In this document: piece by piece, positions 11,978 to 20,282 of the stretch
How the letters are laid out: each line of letters opens with the position of its first letter
How positions within the stretch are numbered: the first letter of the stretch is position 1
NCBI RefSeq assembly: GCF_019331725.1
Contig: NZ_JAHBBF010000003.1
Span: 62,001-126,000, forward strand
Origin: Bifidobacterium saguinibicoloris
GTDB taxonomy: Bacteria; Actinomycetota; Actinomycetes; Actinomycetales; Bifidobacteriaceae
DNA: 64,000 nucleotides
Direction of reading: 5' to 3'
Notes under the pieces: generated by a model
Database searches by the model: none
The model's input: the letters and a program-made list of their open reading frames with translations, nothing else
What the model was told of the DNA's origin: nothing
Made by a program: the position numbers and the translations under genes

Positions 11978-12646
11978 TCAGACGGCCGGATGGCGCCCGA
12001 GCAGGGCGCGGCCGGAGGCGAGGCGGTCGAGCACGCCGGTCTTCGCGAGGCCCAGCATGAGGAACCACGGCATCACACCGCTGAGCAGCGCGCCGCCGGT
12101 CAGCTCGGAGATCATGTGGACGATGCCGCGCGGGCTCGCGATCGACACGCCCTGATAGCGGAAGAACAGCAGGTAGAGACCGTATTCGAGCGCGACGAGC
12201 AGGCCGGAGGCGACGGCGACCGGCAGCGTGAAGCGGCGGTAGCGGGTCAGCGCGAACGGGATTTCGGCGAACAGGCCCTGCAGCAGTGCGGAGACGATGA
12301 CGAACCCGATGCCGTACTGGCTGCCGATCACCGTCTCGACGAGCGTGCCGACGACGTTGACGTACGTCGCGGCACCCGGCTTGCGCAGCACGAGCAGGGC
12401 CAGCGTGCCGGAGAAGTACCACATCGCGTGCGTGACGGACGCGAGGCCCGGCAGGACGGCGCCGAGCACCGAGGAGATCGGCATGTACGCGAAGTCGAAG
12501 CCCCAGAAGATGACGCCACAGGCCGCGCCGAGCGCCGCGGCGACGGCGATGTCGAGCGGACGCCACCTGAGGTTGGGCGCGTCGGCGGCATGGGCGTCGC
12601 CGGAATCGGATGACGGATGGATGGTATGGATGGTGTTCGCGGACAT
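11978..12646 (-). CDS. ECF transporter S component, YkoE-like
   Basis: A 222-residue membrane protein with about six hydrophobic segments. The N-terminal LRWRPLDIAVAAALGAACG and GLFAEIPFALTRYRRF motifs match the YkoE family, the substrate-binding S component of an energy-coupling-factor importer linked to thiamine or its hydroxymethylpyrimidine moiety. The ECF ATPases and T component (YkoD/YkoC) are not next to it, so it must use components encoded elsewhere. I looked for a THI-box (TPP riboswitch) in the 200 nt upstream and found none. AGGGGG upstream supports ATG 12646. The specificity is inferred from family only. Confidence 0.82.
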   Translation of the reverse strand: MSANTIHTIHPSSDSGDAHAADAPNLRWRPLDIAVAAALGAACGVIFWGFDFAYMPISSVLGAVLPGLASVTHAMWYFSGTLALLVLRKPGAATYVNVVGTLVETVIGSQYGIGFVIVSALLQGLFAEIPFALTRYRRFTLPVAVASGLLVALEYGLYLLFFRYQGVSIASPRGIVHMISELTGGALLSGVMPWFLMLGLAKTGVLDRLASGRALLGRHPAV

Positions 12647-12850
12647 GGTTCCCCCTGCCGAAAGGCCGCACACGGTGATACGAACGACGACGCTCCTTGA
12701 CCTGTGCGGCTCGGGCGGGAACGCCGCACGCCAGTATACGAGCATCGAACACAGGCATGTAAACGCACAACACCGCACAGCGAAACCGCACAGAACGGCA
12801 CAAATCGCGCCTTCATCCCCGGTTCACGGCTGCAAGTACCCTAAAGAGCT

Positions 12851-14287
12851 ATGAAGCTTACCGATATCTCCCCCGCAATCGCACTGACGCCGCTCGACGG
12901 CCGCTACCACTCCGCCACCGCCCCGCTCGTCGAGTACCTGAGCGAGCCGGCCCTCAACCGCGAGCGCATGCGCGTCGAGGTCGAGTGGATGATCCTCCTG
13001 GCCAACGGCTTCGAAGGCAACGGCGACCAGCCGATCATCGACGGCGTCCACCCGTTCACCGAGGACGAGAAGGCGTTCCTCCGCGCGATCCCCGAGGACT
13101 TCGGCGCCGAGGGCATCAAGGCCCACGCCGCGCACGAGGCCGTCACCCACCACGACGTGAAGGCCGTGGAGTACTACATCGACGACCAGATCGACAAGGC
13201 CCCGGCCGAGCTCACGAACATCAACGAGCGCCTCAAGACCCTCGTCCACTTCGCCTGCACGTCCGAGGACATCAACAACCTTTCGATCGCCCGCTGCGTG
13301 AAGAACGCGATGGAGCGCGTGTGGACCCCGGCGTTCGAGGAGATCGTCGACCACCTTGCCGCCAAGGCCGACGAGTTCCGCGACATGCCGCTCCTCTCCC
13401 TCACCCACGGCCAGCCGGCCACGCCGACCACGCTCGGCAAGGAGCTCGCCGTCTACGTCTACCGTCTCAACCGTCAGCTGAAGCACCTCACGGCCCAGGA
13501 GTACCTCGGCAAGATCAACGGCGCGACCGGCACGTTCGGCGCCCACCTCGCCGCCTGCCCGGACGTCGACTGGATCGCCGTCTCCCGTGAGTTCGTCACC
13601 AACCGCATGGGCCTGACCTGGAACCCGCTGACCACGCAGATCGAATCCCATGACTGGCAGGCCGAGCTGTACTCGACCGTCTCCCACGCGAACCGCATCA
13701 TGCACAACCTGTGTGTGGACGTGTGGATGTACATCTCCCGCGGCGTGTTCGCGCAGGTCCCCGTCAAGGGCGCGACCGGCTCCTCCACGATGCCGCACAA
13801 GGTCAACCCGATCCGCTTCGAGAACGCCGAAGCCAACTTCGAGCTCAGCTGCTCGCTGCTCGACACCCTGTCCGCCACGCTGGTGGAATCCCGCTGGCAG
13901 CGCGACCTGACCGATTCGACCACGCAGCGCAACATCGGCTCCGCGCTCGGCTACTCGCTGCTCGCCCTGCACAACCTCATGGGCGGCCTGAAGTCCATCC
14001 ACCCGAACGAGCACGCCATCGCCCACGAGCTCGACACCAACTGGGAGGTGCTCGGCGAGCCGATCCAGACCGCGATGCGCGCCTGCGAGCTCAAGGGCCT
14101 GCCCGGTATGGACAAGCCGTACGAGAAGGTCAAGGAGCTCATGCGCGGCCACGAGATCAGCCAGGCCCAGGTCGAGGCGTTCATCGATCAGCAGTCCTTC
14201 GACCCCGAGACCGCCGCGCGTCTCAAGGCCCTCACGCCCGCCACCTACACGGGCGTCGCCTCGAAGCTCGTGGACTTCGACCGCTGA
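12851..14287 (+). CDS. purB: Adenylosuccinate lyase
   Basis: Catalyses two steps of purine synthesis: SAICAR to AICAR plus fumarate, and adenylosuccinate to AMP plus fumarate. The 478-residue length and the signature GSSTMPHKVNPIRFE of the fumarase/aspartase superfamily (with the mobile catalytic-Ser loop) are clear. THGQPATPTTLGKE carries the catalytic His, and TSEDINNLS is the conserved active-site segment. It begins with the E. coli-type MKLTDISPAIALTPLDGRY. Other purine genes are not adjacent. A hairpin at 14303-14325 follows. Confidence 0.97.
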   Translation: MKLTDISPAIALTPLDGRYHSATAPLVEYLSEPALNRERMRVEVEWMILLANGFEGNGDQPIIDGVHPFTEDEKAFLRAIPEDFGAEGIKAHAAHEAVTHHDVKAVEYYIDDQIDKAPAELTNINERLKTLVHFACTSEDINNLSIARCVKNAMERVWTPAFEEIVDHLAAKADEFRDMPLLSLTHGQPATPTTLGKELAVYVYRLNRQLKHLTAQEYLGKINGATGTFGAHLAACPDVDWIAVSREFVTNRMGLTWNPLTTQIESHDWQAELYSTVSHANRIMHNLCVDVWMYISRGVFAQVPVKGATGSSTMPHKVNPIRFENAEANFELSCSLLDTLSATLVESRWQRDLTDSTTQRNIGSALGYSLLALHNLMGGLKSIHPNEHAIAHELDTNWEVLGEPIQTAMRACELKGLPGMDKPYEKVKELMRGHEISQAQVEAFIDQQSFDPETAARLKALTPATYTGVASKLVDFDR

Positions 14288-14302
14288 CCCATACGCGCAA
14301 CG

Positions 14303-14325
14303 GAGGGGCCGCGCCGCGGCCCCTC
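14303..14325 (+). terminator. Hairpin after purB
   Basis: GAGGGGCCGC / GCGGCCCCTC with a 3-nt GCC loop, 16 bp after the purB stop. There is no T-run, so it may only partly separate purB from the next gene, whose start is 28 bp further on. Confidence 0.6.
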
Positions 14326-14352
14326 GATGACAATGCGTCACAAAGGCTCTTC

Positions 14353-16872
14353 ATGACCGAACATACGCATGCGACCGTTTCCGGCGACGACGGGATGACC
14401 CCCGCGTCGCCGGAAACGCGTTTCCAGGACATTCCGGACGCCGCCCCGGGCAAGACCACGGGCGACGCCCCGCACATCGACGACGTGCCGCCGCGGCGCA
14501 TCCACGATTTCGGCGACCTCATCCACGCCGCCGGCGCGGTGTTGCTCGCCGCCGTGGCCATGCTCTCCGCCACCTATCTCAGCGGCTTCATGATGGGCGT
14601 CGAATCCGACGCCCACAGCGCCGGGCAGGCGCTCAACTGGATGGTGGACCTGCCCACCACCATGCTGCAGCAGCTCGCCATCGTGGCCATCGTGCTCATA
14701 GTCATCGCGCAGCTGCTGGCCAGCCGAGAATGGCTGCTGTCGGTGCTGTCGATCCTCGCCATGTTCGCGGGGCTCGCCGCCGTCTGGGGCCTTTCGCTGG
14801 CGATATCGGCGTTCGACAACATCACGCTGATCTCCGCGCTGAGTTCGCCGAGCTCCACGTTCGGCGCGCGCCTCCTGCCGGACTTCTATGCGGGCGCCGG
14901 CGCGCTACTCACCGTGGCCGGCCCCCGCCGCACGCGTTCCACCGTGAAATGGGGTTGGAACGTCCTGTACGTGGTGGCGGCCATCCTCATCCTGCTGTCC
15001 GTGAACTCGGTGGCGGGCGTGCTCGTCTCGTTCGCCGCGGGACGTCTCGTCGGCATGCTCCTGCGGTTCGCCATCGGCACGAAGAACCAGGGCGCATGGG
15101 GCGAGGAGCTCGCCCAGGCACTGGCCGGCGTGGGCCTGCACGTCACCTCGCTGACCAGACGGTTCGATCTCGAGCCGGTCCACGGCGCGTTCCGCGCCTC
15201 GCTCGACGACGACCTGGTGGAGGGGTCCCGCCTGTACGACGCCGTGGACCGTCAGGGCCGCAGGTTCGTCGTCTCCGCGTTGGACAGCCAGGTGCATACG
15301 GCCGGATACATGCGCCAGCTGTGGCAGTGGATCCGGTTCACCGGCGTGTCCATGCGCCGCGACCGCTCCCCGCGCGAGGCCACCCAGCACCATATGGCCA
15401 TGATCCTGGGGCTGAAGAACAGCGGTCTGCCCACGCCGCGCGTGTGGGGCGTAGCGGACACGGGCGAGACGTCAATCCTCGTGCTGCAGGGCAGCGACAT
15501 CATGCACGAGTGCAATCTCAACACGTTGACGGACACGGATGCCAAGGCGCTCATGCGGTTCCTGTCGGTGGCGAACCGGCGCGGGTACACGCACCGGCGC
15601 ATCACCCCGGACACGCTGGCGCGCCTCGAATCGGGCACGCCGATCATCGCCGGATGGCACAACGGCGACGACGCGAGCGCCGCCCCCAACGTGGCACTCG
15701 ACCATGTGCAGCTGCTTGTCCTGCTCGCCGTGCTCATCGGCCCCGAACGGGCCGTGGCCGCGGGCCGCGACGTGTGGGGCGACGACACGATGATCGCGCT
15801 CACGCCGTTCGTGCAGAAGGCCGCCATCCCGTCCGACACGCGCGCCCTGGACGGCTGGGACAAGCATGTGGTGGACGACGTGCGCGGCCGTCTGCGCGCC
15901 CTCGCCCCCGAGGAGACGAACGAATCGCTGGCGCCGGTGAAGCTCTCCCGCTTCTCCCTGCGTTCCTTCCTCGGCATGGTGCTGCTCATGGTGGCCGTGG
16001 TGGTGGTCTTCACCCAGCTCAAGCCGGACGAGGTGATCGCCGCGGTGCGCAACGCCAACCCGGTGATGGCGATCGTCTGCCTGGTGTTCGAAGTGGTGGC
16101 GCTGCTCGGCTCCTCGCTCGAGTTGGGCGCGTTCATCGAGCGGGACAAGCGCAGGCCCATGGGCATCTTCATGTCGCAGGTGGCGCAGGGCTTCGCCATG
16201 GTGTCCATGCCGGCGGGCGTGGGCCCGGCGTTCGTGAACCTGCAGTTCCTGCGCAAAAGCGGATACCGGAACACCACGGCCACAGCGATCATGAGCGCCG
16301 TCATGGCGGTCTACTACGGCGGCACCGTGGTCATGCTGGTGCTGATCGGCCTGTTCACCGGATCGGACGCCCTGAGCTCGATGGTGCCGACGAACACGCT
16401 CATCATCATCGTCGGCATCGTGCTCATGGTGCTGGCGCTGGCCATGATGATCCCGCCGGTGCGCCACTATGCGGTGACCCGCCTGCTGCCCTGGGTGAAG
16501 GCGTACGCGCGCCAGCTCGTCGACGTGCTCACCAACCCGCGCCAGCTCGCGTTCAGCGTGCTGGGCATGCTGGTGCTCAACGTGGCGACGGGCCTGGAGT
16601 TCTGGGCCGCGCTGCTGGCGTTCGGCCAGATGACCAATCCGTTCGAGACGCTGTTCATCTTCCTCGTGGCCAACGCCATCGGCTCGGCCGTGCCCACGCC
16701 GGGCGGCCTGGGCGGCGTGGAGGCCGCGCTGACGTTCTCGTTCGGCGCCGCAGGCGTGCCCGCCGGCGTGGCCCTGTCCGCCACGCTGCTCTACCGCGCG
16801 CTCTACTACTGGCTGCGCATCCCGCTGGGCGCGCTGGCCATGAAGTGGCTGGACAAGCGCAACCTCGTGTGA
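14353..16872 (+). CDS. Large membrane protein with C-terminal LPG-synthase/flippase (UPF0104) domain and central kinase-like region
   Basis: An 839-residue protein. A polar N-terminus of ~55 residues leads into about six membrane helices (residues ~60-240). A soluble region (~250-520) has kinase-fold flavour, with lobes reading ATQHHMAMILGLKNSGLPTPRVWGV and a later YTHRRITPDTLARL that resembles a degenerate catalytic loop. The C-terminal ~300 residues carry eight or so helices of the lysylphosphatidylglycerol synthase transmembrane/YbhN family, including VSMPAGVGPAFVNLQFLRKSG and GSAVPTPGGLGGVEAAL. This C-terminal domain flips or binds lipids in relatives. The combination is seen in actinobacteria, but no substrate is known. 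ATG 14353 is chosen since the upstream frame only overlaps purB antisense-like reading. Confidence 0.82.
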   Translation: MTEHTHATVSGDDGMTPASPETRFQDIPDAAPGKTTGDAPHIDDVPPRRIHDFGDLIHAAGAVLLAAVAMLSATYLSGFMMGVESDAHSAGQALNWMVDLPTTMLQQLAIVAIVLIVIAQLLASREWLLSVLSILAMFAGLAAVWGLSLAISAFDNITLISALSSPSSTFGARLLPDFYAGAGALLTVAGPRRTRSTVKWGWNVLYVVAAILILLSVNSVAGVLVSFAAGRLVGMLLRFAIGTKNQGAWGEELAQALAGVGLHVTSLTRRFDLEPVHGAFRASLDDDLVEGSRLYDAVDRQGRRFVVSALDSQVHTAGYMRQLWQWIRFTGVSMRRDRSPREATQHHMAMILGLKNSGLPTPRVWGVADTGETSILVLQGSDIMHECNLNTLTDTDAKALMRFLSVANRRGYTHRRITPDTLARLESGTPIIAGWHNGDDASAAPNVALDHVQLLVLLAVLIGPERAVAAGRDVWGDDTMIALTPFVQKAAIPSDTRALDGWDKHVVDDVRGRLRALAPEETNESLAPVKLSRFSLRSFLGMVLLMVAVVVVFTQLKPDEVIAAVRNANPVMAIVCLVFEVVALLGSSLELGAFIERDKRRPMGIFMSQVAQGFAMVSMPAGVGPAFVNLQFLRKSGYRNTTATAIMSAVMAVYYGGTVVMLVLIGLFTGSDALSSMVPTNTLIIIVGIVLMVLALAMMIPPVRHYAVTRLLPWVKAYARQLVDVLTNPRQLAFSVLGMLVLNVATGLEFWAALLAFGQMTNPFETLFIFLVANAIGSAVPTPGGLGGVEAALTFSFGAAGVPAGVALSATLLYRALYYWLRIPLGALAMKWLDKRNLV

Positions 16873-16913
16873 CCGGCAACGTGACCAACAGCGTGACCGG
16901 CAACGTGACCAAC
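16869..16913 (+). repeat. Tandem repeat overlapping a stop codon
   Basis: A 21-bp unit, GTGACCGGCAACGTGACCAAC, occurs at 16869-16889 and again at 16893-16913 (24-bp period). The TGA of the preceding gene is inside the first copy. Each unit itself contains two GTGACC.. sub-repeats. It lies directly before a terminator hairpin. Confidence 0.75.
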
Positions 16914-16915
16914 AT

Positions 16916-16946
16916 CCGGAAACCGTTGCGCCGCAACGGTTTCCGG
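16916..16946 (+). terminator. Hairpin after flippase-like gene
   Basis: A perfect 14-bp stem (CCGGAAACCGTTGC and complement) with loop GCC; followed by CCATATCGG, so no strong T-run. Confidence 0.75.
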
Positions 16947-17143
16947 CCATATCGGACGCCAATCTTCACAAAACCATCGCAATACCCCCACACTTTGGCC
17001 AAGAATCCGGCCAGACGCCGGGAAAAAGCGCGAAAACCCTTATAAAACGCCGGTTTTGCCAAGACGATGCGCTATTATCGGTGATGACCAATAACGGACC
17101 GGCAAGCCTAGCCGTCGGTCCCCGGACAAAGAAGGATGCTTTC

Positions 17144-17428
17144 ATGGCATACAACAAGTCTGATCTCGTCTCGAAGATCGCTCAGAAGTCCAACCTGACC
17201 AAGGCTCAGGCTGAGGCCGCCGTCAACGCCTTCCAGGATGTGTTCGTCGAGGCCCTGCAGTCCGGCGAAGGCCTGAAGCTCACCGGCCTGTTCTCCGCCG
17301 AGCGCGTCAAGCGCGCCGCCCGCACCGGCCGCAACCCGCGCACCGGCGAGACCATCGAGATCCCCGCCACCTACGGCGTGCGCATCTCCGCCGGCTCCCT
17401 GCTGAAGAAGGCCGTCACCAACAAGTGA
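17144..17428 (+). CDS. hup: HU-type nucleoid DNA-binding protein
   Basis: A 94-residue HU homologue that bends and compacts DNA. MAYNKSDLVSKIAQKSNLTKAQ is the typical helical dimer body, and the arm signature GRNPRTGETIEI matches the family pattern; Pro in the beta-arm tip (GRNPRTG) intercalates DNA. It lacks the long Lys-rich tail found in mycobacterial HupB. GAAGGA precedes ATG 17144, and the 5' region from about 17040 is AT-richer, as expected for a strongly expressed promoter region. A terminator follows. Confidence 0.97.
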   Translation: MAYNKSDLVSKIAQKSNLTKAQAEAAVNAFQDVFVEALQSGEGLKLTGLFSAERVKRAARTGRNPRTGETIEIPATYGVRISAGSLLKKAVTNK

Positions 17429-17450
17429 TCCTTCCCCGTCACGGCATGGA

Positions 17451-17484
17451 ACAGCCCCGACCGGATACCCGGTCGGGGCTGTTT
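17451..17484. terminator. Terminator between hup and pafA
   Basis: A 14-bp stem (ACAGCCCCGACCGG with its complement) and ATAC loop, followed by TT. It serves the convergent hup (+) and pafA (-) genes. Confidence 0.85.
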
Positions 17485-17510
17485 CGTATCGGAAAGCGGA
17501 GGACCATCCC

Positions 17511-19004
17511 TCACATCGCGGCCATCAACGCCTCGTAGTCCTCCGTCGGCGCGGCGCGGAACGGGTCAAGCAGCGTGACCTCATGGCGCACCGGCGAGGT
17601 GACCGTCATCGTGGTCCAATCGCAGGAGAACCGCGCGCCGGCGTCCAAAGCGCGCCGCACGAACGCGCCGCGCAGGGCCGCGCGCGTGTCGTGCGGCGGC
17701 GTGTGGCGCGCGGCGGCCACGGCGTCGGCGGCGAGACGCTCGTCGAGCCCGCCGTGGGCGACGAGCGAACCGTACAGGCGTCCGTTGGCCACGTCATGGT
17801 AGTCGAGTTCCAGCCGTTCCAGCTGCACGGGCGGCACGTCCGGACGGCGGCGGCGCATCGCCTGGGCCAGACGGTACTTGGCCGCCCAATCGACGCGGTG
17901 CGACAACGCGGCGAAATCACGGTCGTGCAACGCGTCCAACGCCCACCGCCATTGGGCGAGCACGTCGTCGACCGACGTCACCGGCAGCGACGCGTCGACC
18001 GCGTCGTGACGGTCGCGCACGAACGACGCGACCACCGCGTAGTAACGTTCCTGCATGGCCAGCGGGTCGACGTCACCCGCGCTTCCGGACACCGCACTTG
18101 CGGACACCGTCGAACCGAACTCCGTGTTTCCGGACGCCGCTCCCCCGTCGAGCCAACGGCTCACCGCACGGTTCGCGGCGGCCGGATCGGCGAATCCGAG
18201 CCCTTCGAACCCGCTCGGCACGCCGCGGCGCACCGAGTCCTCGATGACGCACAGCACAAGATGCGTCACGGCGAGCTTCATCCACGTGGCCCACTGCGAC
18301 CGGTTGGAATCGCCGATGATGACGTGCAGGCGGCGGAACGCGTCCGGATCGGCGTGCGGCTCGTCGCGCGTGTTCACCATCGGCCGCGAGCGCGTGGTGG
18401 CCGAGGAGACGGCCTCGTCGAGGAAGTCGGCGCGCTGGGTGATCTGGAAGCCGTCCGCGGCGAACCGGCCCGCGCCCGTGTACAGCTGGCGGGTGATGAG
18501 GAACGGCAGCAGCTGGCGTTCGATGGTCTCCAACGGCACGAACCGGCGCACGAGGTAGTTCTCATGGCATCCGAACGCGTGTCCGGCGGAATCCACGTTG
18601 TTCTTGAACACGTGGATCGTGGCGCCCGCGCCGTGAACGCCGCGCAGCCGTTCCTGCGCCTGCGCGGCGAGGGACGCCATGATCCGCTCCCCCGCGGCGT
18701 CGGCGGCGAGGGCGTCCATCGGGTCGCGCGCCTCGGCCGTGGCGTATTCCGGGTGGGAGCCGACGTCCAGATAGAGGCGCGAGCCGTTGTCGAGGTACGT
18801 GTTGGTGGACCGGGAGCGGGAGACGACCGGCTGGAACATCGTCATCGCCACCTGTCCGGCGTCGATGGGATGGTCCGCGCCGGTGACGGCCACGCCGTAT
18901 TCGGTCTCGACGCCGAAGATGCGCTGGAAGCCGTCGAGCTCCGCGGCCGGCACCCCGGCCTTCTCGTGGATGGCCCGTGTGCCGCTGTCGCGCAGCTGCG
19001 GCAT
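17511..19004 (-). CDS. pafA: Pup--protein ligase PafA
   Basis: Attaches the C-terminal Glu of Pup to substrate lysines through a gamma-glutamyl phosphate intermediate, using a glutamine-synthetase-like fold. The 497-residue length fits. The ATP/Mg motif GVETEYGV is near residue 31, the catalytic-Asp strand LYLDVGSHPEYATAE follows, then HVFKNNVDSAGHAFGCHENYLV and NTRDEPHAD, all conserved in PafA/Dop. A spacer of ~35 residues (GGAASGNTEFGSTVSASAVSGSAGD) is inserted where relatives are shorter. ATG 19004 overlaps the pup stop by one base (TGATG), implying translational coupling. It lacks the Dop-specific loop. Confidence 0.95.
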   Translation of the reverse strand: MPQLRDSGTRAIHEKAGVPAAELDGFQRIFGVETEYGVAVTGADHPIDAGQVAMTMFQPVVSRSRSTNTYLDNGSRLYLDVGSHPEYATAEARDPMDALAADAAGERIMASLAAQAQERLRGVHGAGATIHVFKNNVDSAGHAFGCHENYLVRRFVPLETIERQLLPFLITRQLYTGAGRFAADGFQITQRADFLDEAVSSATTRSRPMVNTRDEPHADPDAFRRLHVIIGDSNRSQWATWMKLAVTHLVLCVIEDSVRRGVPSGFEGLGFADPAAANRAVSRWLDGGAASGNTEFGSTVSASAVSGSAGDVDPLAMQERYYAVVASFVRDRHDAVDASLPVTSVDDVLAQWRWALDALHDRDFAALSHRVDWAAKYRLAQAMRRRRPDVPPVQLERLELDYHDVANGRLYGSLVAHGGLDERLAADAVAAARHTPPHDTRAALRGAFVRRALDAGARFSCDWTTMTVTSPVRHEVTLLDPFRAAPTEDYEALMAAM

Positions 19005-19219
19005 CACTCGCCGCCCTTCTGCACGAAGCTGTTCACGTACTCCTCCGCGTTGGTCTCCAACGTGGATTCGATGTCGTCGAGCACCGCGTCGAGCGCGCCG
19101 AATTCGACGTCCGATGCGACGTCGGCGCCGGTCTGTGCGGCTCCGAGCGACGCGTCCTGCGTTTCGGCCTGCGTTTCGGCCTGCGGCTGCTGTTGCGGCT
19201 GTTCGAACTGCTGCGGCAT
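19004..19219 (-). CDS. pup: Prokaryotic ubiquitin-like protein Pup
   Basis: A 71-residue, disordered, Gln/Glu-rich small protein. The C-terminal helix region ([30 protein letters not shown]) and terminal Gly-Gly-Glu define Pup. Because it already ends in Glu rather than Gln, it can be ligated without prior deamidation by Dop. The N-terminus is a Gln/Pro repeat ([11 protein letters not shown]) and a short AETQ duplication. GGGAGG precedes ATG 19219. It heads a two-gene pup-pafA unit separated by a terminator from the upstream phosphatase-like gene. Confidence 0.96.
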   Translation of the reverse strand: MPQQFEQPQQQPQAETQAETQDASLGAAQTGADVASDVEFGALDAVLDDIESTLETNAEEYVNSFVQKGGE

Positions 19220-19264
19220 GATGGGTCCTCCCTTGGTCTGCGTTTGCCTTCCTACGATACGCGA

Positions 19265-19292
19265 GGGCCCCGGGATCCTCATCCCGGGGCCC
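19265..19292 (-). terminator. Terminator upstream of pup
   Basis: A perfect 12-bp stem (GGGCCCCGGGAT and complement) and CCTC loop, 29 bp beyond the stop of the phosphatase-like gene. It implies that pup-pafA has its own promoter in 19220-19264. Confidence 0.8.
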
Positions 19293-19320
19293 GTCATGCG
19301 GCCTTGCGCCCGCGCGAGGC

Positions 19321-20169
19321 TCACTCCTGCACGAGGTAGGGCTTGAGTTCGCGGTCGATCATGCCGTTGGTGCACAGGACGTCGTTGTTCTGACGCCAGT
19401 GGATGGCGTTGCCGTTCCAGCGGCGCAGGGTGCCCTGCGCCTCCCAGACGACCACCGCGCCGGCGGAGATCGCGGGGACGTCCCACTCGTGCAGCGTCGG
19501 CTCGAAGTACGCGTCGTACGTGCCGTCGGCCACCTTGCACAGGTCGAGCGACGCGGGGCCGACGCGCTTGATGTCGGCCGGACGGGCCTCGGCGAACGCG
19601 GCGACGGTCTTGAGCGCGCGTTCCGCCTCGCTCGGCACGTACGACATGCCGAAGCTCACGACGGCGCCGTCAAGCGTGGAGGTCATCGACGGGACGACCT
19701 TCTCGCGCTTCTCGCCGACCGGGGTGCTGCGGATGCGCAGCGCTCCGGCCCCGCGGGCGGCCAGGTAGGTCTCGCCGAGCGCCGGGGCATGCACGACGCC
19801 GAGGATCGGCTGCGCGGAGCCCTCCTCGTTGAATTCGAACAGGGAGACGGTGACCGTCCATTCGCTCATGTTGCGCACGTAGTTGATGGCGCCGTCGATC
19901 TTGCCGACGCACCAGTAGCGCTGCCCGGGGCGGGACTGCGCGGGACGGGTCTGCCAGAAGCCGTCGAAGTGCTCCATGTCGGCGAGACGTCCGGAGATGT
20001 AGCGCAGGAGACGGCCGTCCACCTCCACGTTGAACTGCTCGGTGGGGTTCTCGCGGGAGATAAGCATGTTGTGCGGGGCCATCTGGTCCTGCAGCGCGTG
20101 CCTGCCGGCGGCCTGGACGATGTCGGCGACCTTCATCGCGAGGTCGCGCAGATTCTCTTGTTGTGCCAT
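19321..20169 (-). CDS. Inositol-monophosphatase-superfamily protein, divergent
   Basis: A 282-residue protein of the inositol monophosphatase/histidinol-phosphatase fold. The second metal motif appears as [15 protein letters not shown] (canonical W-x-D-P-I-D-G-T), and the C-terminal motif is [20 protein letters not shown] (canonical WDxAAG). The first acidic motif (GEE) expected ~15 residues before WCVG is not visible: the segment reads [12 protein letters not shown]. The two changes, loss of GEE and Gly-Lys for Asp-Pro, question full Mg-dependent catalysis or suggest an altered substrate. It lies between dop and pup. The real substrate is unknown; histidinol phosphate, inositol phosphate and 3'-phosphoadenosine phosphates are family options. 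Confidence 0.85.
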   Translation of the reverse strand: MAQQENLRDLAMKVADIVQAAGRHALQDQMAPHNMLISRENPTEQFNVEVDGRLLRYISGRLADMEHFDGFWQTRPAQSRPGQRYWCVGKIDGAINYVRNMSEWTVTVSLFEFNEEGSAQPILGVVHAPALGETYLAARGAGALRIRSTPVGEKREKVVPSMTSTLDGAVVSFGMSYVPSEAERALKTVAAFAEARPADIKRVGPASLDLCKVADGTYDAYFEPTLHEWDVPAISAGAVVVWEAQGTLRRWNGNAIHWRQNNDVLCTNGMIDRELKPYLVQE

Positions 20170-20282
20170 AACTGCCGATTTTATCCGCTGTGGGTGTATC
20201 CGCGCAATGAGCGGCGGCTGCGACTGCCGCTGCGACGCACTTGGCCGGCCGTCCGCCGGCGTCCGACGGACGGTGCGGACGG

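Noticed and set aside
12647..12850. TPP riboswitch upstream of the YkoE-like gene
   Set aside because: The leader lacks the CTGAGA and ACCTGATC-type landmarks of the THI-box on the minus strand.
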